The notes beneath the pieces are model-generated. The model did no database searches, was not told where the DNA came from, and saw nothing but the letters and a program-made list of their open reading frames with translations. This document shows positions 31,517 to 39,838 of a stretch of DNA of 41,820 bases, piece after piece. The DNA lies in NCBI GenBank assembly GCA_031272185.1, contig JAISUG010000101.1:1-41820 (forward strand), in the 5' to 3' direction. Numbering within the stretch: position 1 is the stretch's first letter; each line of letters starts with the position of its first letter. The stretch comes from Lachnospiraceae bacterium (lineage in GTDB: Bacteria; Bacillota; Clostridia; Lachnospirales; Lachnospiraceae). Made by a program: the position numbers and the translations under genes.

Positions 31517-33650
31517 TCCGCTTCCTCCCTTGTCGTATGTTGGTCAGCTTAGGTTCTGTATTCTTCCCAATGAGCACCACCGCCGTACGTGGCGCCACCT
31601 CCCATCGGTCCTGGGCAGCCAGCAGCGGTTCGTTTCCCTGTTCGTAAAACCCACCCACCCCCTCGTCGCCGGTGTCTATGGCCAGATGCCACACCTGCCC
31701 CCTGGGGGGCCTGGGCAGCGAATATACATGTGGCTCCCAGTGCATATTGTACAACACATAAAACGTGTTGTCCACCCCATGGGTGGCATCTTTCGCATAC
31801 AGCCCGCAGTACAGCACGCCCAGCTCCCTGCGGTAGTTCTCGAACTCCGGCCTCCAAGCCTGCTCCCCGTGGAAAGAAATGTCAGGGTACCCGCAGGCCA
31901 GGGTGTCCATCATCTGGGGCGCCCCCGGCAGGGAAAAGATCCTGTGCCGCCTCCGAAAACCTATGATGAATTTCATGAAAGCAAACAGGTCCCGGTTTGT
32001 TTCCAATAGCTTCCAGTTCAGCCATGTGATGTCATTGTCCTGGCAATACGGGTTGTTGTTCCCTTTCCCGGACTGGCCGAACTCGTCCCCCGCCAGGATC
32101 ATCGGCGTGCCTTGGCTTAGGAACAGCATCACGAGGGCGTTGCGCATCTGCCTTTTGCGCAGGCCCATGACCGCTTTCTTGCGGCTGGGCCCCTCGACGC
32201 CGCAGTTCCAGCTGTAGTTGTAGTCGCTGCCGTCCTGCCCCCTCTCCCCGTTGGCCTCGTTGTGCTTGCGGTCATAGGACACCATGTCCATGAGCGTGAA
32301 CCCGTTGGTGTGGGAAATGAACTTGAGGGCCCCCCGCCCCGGCGCCCGCCCGGTGATCGCGGCGCAGACGCCGCCCAGCATGCCTTCGTCCCCTTTGAGG
32401 AACCGGCGCATGGTGACGAGGAAATCATGGCAGACGTCGGCGGGCATCGGCCTTGCGGGCGCCCCGCCCCCTTGGCCCCGCACGGTGCGCCCCACGGCGG
32501 GGAGGCGGGCCCCGGCGCCGGGGACGGCAGGGCCGGCGTTGCCAGTGCGGCCGACACTACCGCCAACTCCTGCATTGCCGCCGTCAAAACCGAACCCGTC
32601 CCCTCCCCCGGGGTCGTCTCCGCCCCAGTCCGACCCCCATAGTTTCACGCCGCTAAGGTAAGGGTCATTCCTCACATACCCCATGGGCGCATGTCCCACC
32701 AGATGGATGCCGTCCACGTGGTAATCCCGCACCCAGTGGCGCATCGCCCCCAGCACGTAGTCCGGCGGCTCATCCCCCGTGAAATAGAGCTCCACCACCA
32801 CTTCCAGCCCCGCCTCGTGGAGCTGCTTCACCATGGAGCAAAACTCCCTCGGTTCCGGGCCACAGTACGCGGCCTTGGGCGCATATGCATATGCGGGCGC
32901 ATACCCCCAGAAGTTTATCTTGGCCCCGGCGCTACGGGCGCTCTCAGACCTGCCACCGCTGCTTTCACCCCGAACACCTGTCCCCGCCCCTATATCATCC
33001 GATGCGCCCAGACCGGACCCATCCGGTTTCATGGCCCCGGAGCCGCCCTGACCGCCGATTCCGGTCGTATACATCACCTCATTGAACTCCGCCGCCGGCA
33101 GCAGCTCCAGCGTCGTGACGCCCAGCTCCAGCAGGTAGGGGATCTTCTCCGCCACGCCCAAAAACGTGCCCTTGTGTGCGACGCCCGAGGACGCATGCTT
33201 CGTGAACCCACGCACATGCAGCCTGTACACGATGCTGTCCTCGTAGGGTATCCGGGGGGCCGCATCGTCCCCCCAGTCAAATCCCTCCACATCCATCCAG
33301 GCAAAATCGGCACCGAAACCTAGCCCCGGGCGCCCCTGGCCCCAGGCACAGCGCCCTGGGAACCACTGCCCATAGGGGTCGGCGAACCGCACCCCGTCTA
33401 TCTCGAATGCATAGCACTTCCCTGCGACATCCGCCCTGGGCAGCGCCATATGCCACACATCGCCGATCCGCAGCCTTTCGGGGAAGGCGACCATGCGCGC
33501 ATCCCGCCCGGAGGCATCGGCGCTCAGCAGCAGGCACAGCCGCCGCCCCGCCGCGCACACGCCAAAGAGGGCATACGCCGGCAGCATCGTCACCCCCGGC
33601 CCCATCCGGCACGCCAGCCGCTCTATCTCATCCAATGATGGCTCAACCAT
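31458..33650 (-). CDS. GlgX/isoamylase-like protein lacking GH13 catalytic residues
   Basis: The 730-residue protein has the layout of glycogen-debranching enzymes: an N-terminal CBM48-like domain, IPYEDSIVYRLHVRGFTKH, and the late blocks KHNEANGERGQDGSDYNYSW and MILAGDEFGQSGKGNNNPY. The four catalytic regions are altered. Region I reads VVVELYFTGD instead of DVVxNH. Region II reads DGIHLVGH, with Val near 317 in place of the nucleophile Asp. Region III reads KLWGSDWGG with no Glu, and region IV reads FISHTNGFTL instead of AHDGFTL. It is therefore probably not a hydrolase; glycogen binding or regulation is possible. Two Gly-rich inserts (about 200-240 and 345-400) are present. ATG 33650 has GGGGGAG upstream. 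The C-terminal 30 residues overlap the next gene. Confidence 0.87.
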   Translation of the reverse strand: MVEPSLDEIERLACRMGPGVTMLPAYALFGVCAAGRRLCLLLSADASGRDARMVAFPERLRIGDVWHMALPRADVAGKCYAFEIDGVRFADPYGQWFPGRCAWGQGRPGLGFGADFAWMDVEGFDWGDDAAPRIPYEDSIVYRLHVRGFTKHASSGVAHKGTFLGVAEKIPYLLELGVTTLELLPAAEFNEVMYTTGIGGQGGSGAMKPDGSGLGASDDIGAGTGVRGESSGGRSESARSAGAKINFWGYAPAYAYAPKAAYCGPEPREFCSMVKQLHEAGLEVVVELYFTGDEPPDYVLGAMRHWVRDYHVDGIHLVGHAPMGYVRNDPYLSGVKLWGSDWGGDDPGGGDGFGFDGGNAGVGGSVGRTGNAGPAVPGAGARLPAVGRTVRGQGGGAPARPMPADVCHDFLVTMRRFLKGDEGMLGGVCAAITGRAPGRGALKFISHTNGFTLMDMVSYDRKHNEANGERGQDGSDYNYSWNCGVEGPSRKKAVMGLRKRQMRNALVMLFLSQGTPMILAGDEFGQSGKGNNNPYCQDNDITWLNWKLLETNRDLFAFMKFIIGFRRRHRIFSLPGAPQMMDTLACGYPDISFHGEQAWRPEFENYRRELGVLYCGLYAKDATHGVDNTFYVLYNMHWEPHVYSLPRPPRGQVWHLAIDTGDEGVGGFYEQGNEPLLAAQDRWEVAPRTAVVLIGKNTEPKLTNIRQGRKRNETSHIQDRPETESGGAKC

Positions 33651-33660
33651 GTCTCCCCCC

Positions 33661-33762
33661 CTGCAAAACCGCACTGCTCATCCCCATCCGCAGACGCCGT
33701 TGACAACTCCGCGGGCGAGCTGGGGCTACTCTGCAAAACCACCCTGCACATCCCCATCCGCA
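33661..33762. repeat. Direct repeats offset by 70 bp before the GlgX-like gene
   Basis: CTGCAAAACCGCACTGCTCA (33661) recurs as CTGCAAAACCACCCTGCACA (33731), each followed by TCCCCATCCGCA; about 32 bp is shared. The gene-proximal copy touches the ribosome site of the GlgX-like gene. Confidence 0.75.
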
Positions 33763-33851
33763 AATCCACCACCCGACACCCGTCCGTAAGAGGCGTATCC
33801 GCCACCACCGCCTAGTATCTGTCGATGTGCCGGGGCGGCTTCGCGCTGCGC

Positions 33852-34607
33852 TCACCGTATCACCACTTCCACCGGGCAGTGGTCGCTGCCCTCCACCTGG
33901 GTGTGTATCTCGGCGCCCACGAGCCGATCTTTCAGGCTGTCCGACACCAGAAAATAGTCGATGCGCCACCCCGCGTTGTTCTGGCGCGCCTTGAAGCGGT
34001 AGGACCACCAGGAGTAGATATTCGCCCTGTCGGGGTAGAAATGCCGGAACGTGTCCACGAACCCCGCATCCAGCAGCGCCTGGAACTTCCCCCGTTCCTC
34101 GTCGGTGAAACCCGCATTGTGCCGGTTGGTCTTCGGGTTTTTCAGGTCGATCTCCTTGTGCGCCACGTTCAAGTCGCCGCAAAACACCACCGGTTTTTTC
34201 TTTTCCAGGTTTTTCAGGTACGCCAGGAAAGCATCCTCCCACTCCATGCGGTAGGGGAGCCTGGCCAGCTCGTCCTGGGAGTTGGGCGTGTAGCAGGTGA
34301 CCACGTAGTACTCCGGGAACTCCACAGCGATGACCCGGCCTTCCCTGTCATGCTCCACCAGCCCCAAACCATAGGACACGGACAACGGCTCCTCCTTGCA
34401 AAAGATGGCAGTCCCCGAATACCCCTTTTTCTCCGCATAGTTCCAGTATTGCCGGTACCCGTCCAGCGCAAGCTCTATCTGCCCCGCCTGCACCTTGCTC
34501 TCCTGTATGCAGAAAACGTCCGCGTCTATCGCCCGGAAAAAGTCCAAAAACCCCTTTTCCACGCACGCACGCAGGCCATTTACGTTCCACGACACCAATT
34601 TGCGCAT
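33852..34607 (-). CDS. xth: Exodeoxyribonuclease III (AP endonuclease)
   Basis: Xth cuts DNA 5' to abasic sites and trims 3' blocks during base-excision repair. The 251-residue EEP-fold enzyme shows SWNVNGLRA, the metal-binding Glu in [33 protein letters not shown] (catalytic Asp/Asn), the family segment [21 protein letters not shown], and the final GSDHCPVEV with the catalytic Asp-His. ATG 34607 has AGGTGGGG upstream and a good promoter lies 61 bp further up. It probably heads the transcript xth, glgX-like, FAH, metG. Confidence 0.96.
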   Translation of the reverse strand: MRKLVSWNVNGLRACVEKGFLDFFRAIDADVFCIQESKVQAGQIELALDGYRQYWNYAEKKGYSGTAIFCKEEPLSVSYGLGLVEHDREGRVIAVEFPEYYVVTCYTPNSQDELARLPYRMEWEDAFLAYLKNLEKKKPVVFCGDLNVAHKEIDLKNPKTNRHNAGFTDEERGKFQALLDAGFVDTFRHFYPDRANIYSWWSYRFKARQNNAGWRIDYFLVSDSLKDRLVGAEIHTQVEGSDHCPVEVVIR

Positions 34608-34667
34608 AGTCACCCCACCTGCACCGCTTACAGCCCGCATCAACACCCGAAACCATCAATCCCCCCC

Positions 34668-34696
34668 ATCATACAACAAAAAACCACGCTTGACAA
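34668..34696 (-). promoter_or_regulatory. Promoter upstream of exonuclease III
   Basis: TTGTCA (34696-34691) and TATGAT (34673-34668), spacer 17 bp, on the minus strand, about 60 bases before the xth start. Confidence 0.75.
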
Positions 34697-35054
34697 CGGA
34701 ATTGTTGCCAAGCGCATAAAAAACGGCAGCTTTCGCAACCGCCGTTACTGTAACCACCGTTGCGAAAACCACCGTTTTCCATATACCCCAACGAGCCTCC
34801 ATTCTATGATGAAATGTACACAAACGTGTCGAACCCATCTTCGCATTTGCGAGGTAGGCGGTTTGTCACTCGCCAGAGGGACGGTTCCCTCGGGGACGGT
34901 TGGTCAAGGATGAATTTTGGGGTTACCGCTTTTACTGTTGCTATAGCCTTTTTCTATATCGCTTGCCTATTAACTTCAAAACTATTTGGTAAATATATGT
35001 CAGAATATATATAATTTACAGGCTGCCTATGCAGAACATACACAGAAAATACGC
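34697..35054. other. AT-rich spacer between xth and the HTH-dinD unit
   Basis: No gene is supported here. Base composition drops sharply from the GC-rich flank to AT-rich sequence after about 34670. A small repeat (ACCACCGTTGCGAAAA with echoes, 34735-34780) is present. No terminal repeats or integrase remnant could be seen. Confidence 0.5.
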
Positions 35055-35068
35055 ATAACATACGTTCG
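35055..35068 (+). promoter_or_regulatory. LexA (DinR)-type SOS box
   Basis: ATAACATACGTTCG fits 12 of 14 positions of the Bacillota LexA consensus CGAACRNRYGTTYG. It lies 19 bp upstream of the -35 hexamer of the HTH-dinD promoter. A damage-inducible gene, dinD, lies downstream, which supports the match. Confidence 0.6.
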
Positions 35069-35087
35069 AAATGTTTTGAAACAATCA

Positions 35088-35116
35088 TTGACATCTGTTA
35101 TGGCTCTTGTTACAAT
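35088..35116 (+). promoter_or_regulatory. Promoter of the HTH-dinD unit
   Basis: Consensus TTGACA (35088-35093) and TACAAT (35111-35116) with a 17-bp spacer; the start codon of the HTH gene is 28 bp further on. Confidence 0.85.
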
Positions 35117-35144
35117 GTATTCTGTCGAATTGGAGGTATTTCCG

Positions 35145-35357
35145 ATGAGTATAGTGGATATTCTGAAGAGAATACGAAATGAATTGAAACTCTCACAGGA
35201 ACAGCTTGCCCGTGATATAGATGTAAGCCACGCCACACTTAATCGTTGGGAGAACGGGCATAACGCTCCAAGTCGATTGGCAAAGAAAGAGTTGGCGCGA
35301 TACTGCAAGAAAAAGGGCGTTTCAGAGGAAATTATTGACGAGTTATATCGCTCATAA
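35145..35357 (+). CDS. Small XRE-type helix-turn-helix protein
   Basis: This 70-residue protein is almost entirely an XRE/Cro HTH: ILKRIRNELKLSQEQLARDIDVSHATLNRWENGHNAPSR has the five-helix pattern with the recognition helix HATLNRWENG. It has no sensor domain and probably represses its own operon or modulates dinD. ATG 35145 is supported by GGAGG eight bases upstream; longer in-frame extension lacks a ribosome site and would precede the promoter. Its stop lies 27 bases before dinD, so the two are co-transcribed. Codon use is AT-rich, unlike the flanking genes, pointing to acquisition. Confidence 0.88.
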   Translation: MSIVDILKRIRNELKLSQEQLARDIDVSHATLNRWENGHNAPSRLAKKELARYCKKKGVSEEIIDELYRS

Positions 35358-35384
35358 TTTCAATAATAAGCGGAGGAGATTCAG

Positions 35385-36242
35385 ATGGCAAAGCTTAACG
35401 CTGATGACTACAGGAGCTTTGAGGATATAAAACGTATCCGTGATAACGGTACGGAATATTGGACTGCTCGAGAGCTTGCGCAAGTGCTTGAATACGCGAA
35501 ATGGGAAAACTTCGCCAAGGTGATTGACCGTGCAATGCTTGCCTGTAAGAATAGTGGATTTGAGATAGCTGACCATTTTCCTGAGGTCGGGAAAATGGTC
35601 GGTATCGGCAGCGGTGCAAAGCGCAGTCAGGTTGATTATGAACTGACTCGCTATGCTTGTTACCTAATCGTTCAAAACGGCGACCCTCGCAAGGAAGTTA
35701 TAGCGCTTGGGCAGACTTATTTCGCAATCCAGACACGTCGCGCTGAAGTCGCCGACGCTTTCAATCAACTTGACGAGAATAATAAGCGGCTTGTCGCTCG
35801 CGGCAACATTAAGCAGTGGAATCAGCTATTGGCTGAGGCGGCGCGGAACGCAGGTGTCATCACAAATGAGGAGTTCGCTATTTTTCAGAATGCCGGATAT
35901 ATGGGTCTGTACGGCGGAATGACTGTCGCCGATATTCATGCTAAGAAAGGTTTGAAAAAGAACGAGAAAATTCTTGATTTCATGGGCAGCACAGAGTTAA
36001 TAGCTAATCTATTCCGCATTTCACAGACGGAGGAAAAACTGAAACGAGATGAGGTTTCCACTCCTATCGAAGCAAATAACGCTCACTACGAAGTAGCTGA
36101 GAAAATCCGTAACGCAATGATACAAATGGGTGCAACGCTCCCGGAAGACTTGCCAAAGCCTGAAAAGAGCATTCAGGTAGTAGAGCGCGAGGAATTGAAG
36201 AAACTTCGCAGGAGTGGCGGACAATTAATGCTTGACGAGTAG
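35385..36242 (+). CDS. dinD: DNA damage-inducible protein D
   Basis: DinD is an SOS-regulated protein; the Escherichia coli member inhibits RecA-mediated strand exchange. The 285 residues show a BRO-N-like N-terminus (GTEYWTARELAQVLEYAKWENF), then the DinD core HFPEVGKMVGIGSGAKR, DYELTRYACYLIVQNGDP, FAIQTRRAE, GYMGLYGGMT and LDFMGSTELIANLFRISQTEEKL. The length is close to the family norm. The ribosome site GGAGGAG is strong. It shares the promoter and LexA-like box of the small HTH gene. The AT-rich composition contrasts with its neighbours. Confidence 0.93.
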   Translation: MAKLNADDYRSFEDIKRIRDNGTEYWTARELAQVLEYAKWENFAKVIDRAMLACKNSGFEIADHFPEVGKMVGIGSGAKRSQVDYELTRYACYLIVQNGDPRKEVIALGQTYFAIQTRRAEVADAFNQLDENNKRLVARGNIKQWNQLLAEAARNAGVITNEEFAIFQNAGYMGLYGGMTVADIHAKKGLKKNEKILDFMGSTELIANLFRISQTEEKLKRDEVSTPIEANNAHYEVAEKIRNAMIQMGATLPEDLPKPEKSIQVVEREELKKLRRSGGQLMLDE

Positions 36243-36274
36243 AGCCGAATGTTTTGTTAAGCTGCGTAAAGAAA

Positions 36275-39200
36275 TCACACCTGCACCCGCACCGTCTTGA
36301 CCTCGTATGGCCTAAATTCCACCCGGATGTCCTTCCCATCCCAGGGCAGTTCCCGCAGGTTGTTCTCCAACAGGTCACATTCCCACGCACCCACCACATC
36401 CCGTATCACGGACAATGTCCCCCGAGTGCGGCGGTTTTCGAACTCGTACAGCCTCAGCACCACCCCGTCGCCGTCATAAGCGGGCTTCACCGCTTCCAGA
36501 TAGATATTGCCGGCGCTTATCCGGACGAAAGACATACTCGCCGATCCGCCCTCTCCCGCCACATACAGCGGGCAGTTCAGCCTCGCAGCCTGCCCATGGA
36601 CGCCGCCTGCGGCGAAATCCCCCACATGGGGGTATAGGGCATATGTAAACCGGTGCAGCTCCTTGTCCGCCCCCGCAAAGGGGAACGTGGCGGATTTGAG
36701 CAGCGTCAGCTCCAGGCTGCCGTCCTTTGCCCTGTACCCATATTTGCAGTCGTTGAGCAACGCAACGCCATACCCGCCCTCTGAAACGTCCGCCCATTTG
36801 TGCCCGCACACCTCGAACTTGGCGAAATCCCAGCTGGTGTTGCTGTGCGTGGGGCGTTTCAGGTTGCCCATCTGGATGTCGAATGTGGCCTCGTCCGCCA
36901 GCACGTCCACAGGGAAATTTGCCTTCAACACCATGTGGCTCTCTTTCCAGTCCACCTCCGTCTCGAAATCAATCCGCTGTATATCACTGTACGCAAATAT
37001 CCGCTGGGTTACGGTGGAGCTCATGAAGCTCCTTTGCACCTGGATTCCGCCCCTCACCGGACCCGTTTCAATCACCCGGGCTTCCTGCACATCCCTTACA
37101 GGGTATGCCTTGTCACGGTAATAAACAGTGAGCTCCCAGGCATCGTATGCCCTGGGCCGGTCCTCATATGCCGTAAGCGCATTGCCCCTCGCCCCATCGA
37201 GCAGCAGCTGCCGATCTTCGCGTTTGTCCCACAGCGACGAGATTTCCATGTTTGCATCGAACTCTATGCGGAAGAATGCGTTCTCCATGCAGGAGGTCGA
37301 TATTTGCATGCAATGTTCTCCCATAGGGGAAACCCCTGTTCCATGCGAAACATCCGCCCCCGACCTACACACATTCCCCACAGAATGCGCGTCTGACTCC
37401 TTCATGGTGATCTGTCTTCGATAAAATGCCCGATACCCCATGGAAGGGATGCCCTTTGCATATGCAATCCACCGCCCGTCCCAGGTTTTCTGCGTGTGGC
37501 ACGCCCCGCCATCCGCATCGGCTGCGCTGGTCGATTCCATCGCCCATGGTACACCATCGGCCCCCGCTCCCTGACACCCGTCCAGCACCACCACGTCATC
37601 CCGGTCAAATGCCAGGAAATTCCACACGGCCACCACATCCACGGCCTTCGGCCCAGAAGCCGTCACTTCCCATGGTTCCCCAATCTCTCCGGTCGCTATA
37701 GCGGTTCCTCCCGGCGCCGCACCCCCAGTAACCGCACCCCCCGCATCCCCTTGCCCCATGCCCGTTGCCTTGGCCAATGCCTCTTCCGTCATCGACTTTG
37801 CACGATCCAGAACCCACTCATACCGGGCGAATGCGTCCTCGTAGACCTCCCGGATGGAAGACCCGGGGAGGATGTCGTGGAACTGGTTTTCCAGCACCGC
37901 CTCCCACATCCCATAGACTTCATCGGACCGATCGCAGGGCATGCCTGACAGCAACGCCCTTGCCGCCAGCGCAAACTCCAATGTGCGCAGCGCATTTTCC
38001 GCCATGCGGTTGTACCTTTTTATCCGTGCCACGGAAGTATATGTCCCCCGATGGAACTCCAGGTACAGCTCCCCCTGCCATTTGGCAAGCGGTGCCTTTG
38101 CTTCAGCTATGTTATCCGACAGCCGTGCCAGGAACTCCCCCAAGCCGGCTTGCTTCACCTGCGGCACCCCCGGCAAGCCACCCTGCAGCCGCATGGCGTA
38201 CTCCATGTCGTCTTTCGTGGGCCCCCCGCCGCCATCCCCGTACCCGTAGGCGCACAGCACGTCATGACCCACTCCCTTGTCCTGGAAACGGTCCCAGGTA
38301 CCGACGATGGCCTCCGGGCGTATCTTGGCACTGTAGGTGGCATAATGTGGCCCCCCCTCCATACCCGCCTTGTCGGGCGTGGTGAGGAAATACGTGAGCA
38401 CACGGCTCCCATCGATGCCCTGCCACATGAAAACATCATGGGGGATGCGGTTGTACTCGTTCCAGCTGATTTTGGAAGTGACGAAGCAGTCCACACCAGC
38501 CAGCTTCAGGATCTGGGGCATGGCAGCGGAGTACCCGAACACGTCCGGCAGCCAAAGGATATGACTGTCCGCACCGAACTCTTCCATCATAAAACGCTTC
38601 CCGTGGATCAGCTGGCGCACCATGGACTCGCCGCCGATGAGGTTGCAGTCCGCCTCCAGCCACATGGCCCCTTCCTGCTCGAACCGCCCTTCCCTTGTGA
38701 GCCGTTTTATTTCCGCATAAAGTTCCGGGTAGTCTTCCTTGATGTATTTATAGAGTTGCGGTTGGCTGGCAAAAAACCGATAACCCGGATATCGCCCCAT
38801 GAAATCAATGGCTGTGCCGAATGTGCGGGCGGCCTTCCGCCGGCTGTGCGCGGTGCGCCATTGCCATGCCACGTCGATATGCCCATGCCCGATACAGTGC
38901 ACGGTGACAGGGTTGCCCGCAAACCGGCCAAAGAACTCGGTTTCCAAATATTTCCTACACCTTGCGACGCTGTCATAAAATCCCCCCGAAACAAGATCCC
39001 GCAAATCCAGCAAGTCCGCCGCCGCCAGCAGCGCCGCCGTCATCTCCTCTTTGTCCAGCGCCGCCTGTTCGGGGCCGAAGACAGCTTCCTTGGCCACGGA
39101 CAAATCGTAGTACAGCGCCTCCACCAAGGGGTTGACCGCTTGCATGTCCACCCGGAAACAGCAGGAAGCTGATTCCAGCCCCGACCACCCCTCCAGGAGC

Positions 39201-39673
39201 AGCTCGTAGGTTTCCCCGCATTCGATCCCGCAGGCCGTTTGTCCCACCCGGTGAACCATGCCCACCCCCATGGACCCATCCGATTTGGCCCCGCGGTCCG
39301 GCGTCACGTAGATTTCCCGGTGATTGACATCCAACCCCTGTTTGAACCCGGCCCTGTCCCAGACGATGAACTGCGGGTTGGTGGCTTCCCATCTGTCTTC
39401 CCGCCCGGTGGTCACCAGGAGCCGTGTCACTTTCCCCGCAAATACCTCCGGAACCCGCACGGCCAATCTGAAGACAGCATACACGTCCCGGCCGGACCAA
39501 ACCTCCTCCCTGCCAAACGGGCGATACCGGTCAATCGGCCTCTCCCACTCCTTCGGGAACCGGTCAGCGGCGCCTTCGCGAAAGAGCACGCCTTCCACAG
39601 GTGTTTCCCCCTCCACGATGCAGCCTTTCAAAGCCAGCAGCGTCTGCTCTATTTTTTCCATATCGAAGCGCAT
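36275..39673 (-). CDS. GH38 alpha-mannosidase
   Basis: This 1132-residue retaining alpha-mannosidase removes mannose from mannosides or N-glycan-derived oligosaccharides. An N-terminal beta domain precedes the catalytic (beta/alpha)7 domain. The zinc ligands lie in HCIGHGHIDVAWQWRTAHSR and the nucleophile Asp in ILWLPDVFGYSAAMPQI. The three-helix bundle (NQFHDILPGSSIREVYEDA, whose FHD is typical) and the C-terminal beta-sandwich follow. No signal peptide is seen, so it acts in the cytosol on imported sugars. Two Gly/Ala-rich inserts lie near residues 640-670 and 705-725 (37500-37760). The start at MRFDMEKIEQ is favoured by GAGGG upstream; an ATG at 39688 is possible. Upstream genes are a sugar dehydrogenase and an IolE-like protein. 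Confidence 0.93.
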   Translation of the reverse strand: MRFDMEKIEQTLLALKGCIVEGETPVEGVLFREGAADRFPKEWERPIDRYRPFGREEVWSGRDVYAVFRLAVRVPEVFAGKVTRLLVTTGREDRWEATNPQFIVWDRAGFKQGLDVNHREIYVTPDRGAKSDGSMGVGMVHRVGQTACGIECGETYELLLEGWSGLESASCCFRVDMQAVNPLVEALYYDLSVAKEAVFGPEQAALDKEEMTAALLAAADLLDLRDLVSGGFYDSVARCRKYLETEFFGRFAGNPVTVHCIGHGHIDVAWQWRTAHSRRKAARTFGTAIDFMGRYPGYRFFASQPQLYKYIKEDYPELYAEIKRLTREGRFEQEGAMWLEADCNLIGGESMVRQLIHGKRFMMEEFGADSHILWLPDVFGYSAAMPQILKLAGVDCFVTSKISWNEYNRIPHDVFMWQGIDGSRVLTYFLTTPDKAGMEGGPHYATYSAKIRPEAIVGTWDRFQDKGVGHDVLCAYGYGDGGGGPTKDDMEYAMRLQGGLPGVPQVKQAGLGEFLARLSDNIAEAKAPLAKWQGELYLEFHRGTYTSVARIKRYNRMAENALRTLEFALAARALLSGMPCDRSDEVYGMWEAVLENQFHDILPGSSIREVYEDAFARYEWVLDRAKSMTEEALAKATGMGQGDAGGAVTGGAAPGGTAIATGEIGEPWEVTASGPKAVDVVAVWNFLAFDRDDVVVLDGCQGAGADGVPWAMESTSAADADGGACHTQKTWDGRWIAYAKGIPSMGYRAFYRRQITMKESDAHSVGNVCRSGADVSHGTGVSPMGEHCMQISTSCMENAFFRIEFDANMEISSLWDKREDRQLLLDGARGNALTAYEDRPRAYDAWELTVYYRDKAYPVRDVQEARVIETGPVRGGIQVQRSFMSSTVTQRIFAYSDIQRIDFETEVDWKESHMVLKANFPVDVLADEATFDIQMGNLKRPTHSNTSWDFAKFEVCGHKWADVSEGGYGVALLNDCKYGYRAKDGSLELTLLKSATFPFAGADKELHRFTYALYPHVGDFAAGGVHGQAARLNCPLYVAGEGGSASMSFVRISAGNIYLEAVKPAYDGDGVVLRLYEFENRRTRGTLSVIRDVVGAWECDLLENNLRELPWDGKDIRVEFRPYEVKTVRVQV

Positions 39674-39838
39674 ACCACAAACCCTCATCAGCCCATATCT
39701 ATCACATCAGGCCACATATTGCTTGGGCCACACACGTATCCCAAACCTTATTGAGCCTGTATCCATCATCCACGTCGGCGCCGCAGTACCCAACCCACTT
39801 TCGGAAGCGCGACATGCTCCTGTCGTGCATCAGGGCCC

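Noticed and set aside
35044..35056. Second LexA-like half-site just upstream of the called box
   Set aside because: Only the left half (GAAC-type) fits; the right half does not match the consensus.
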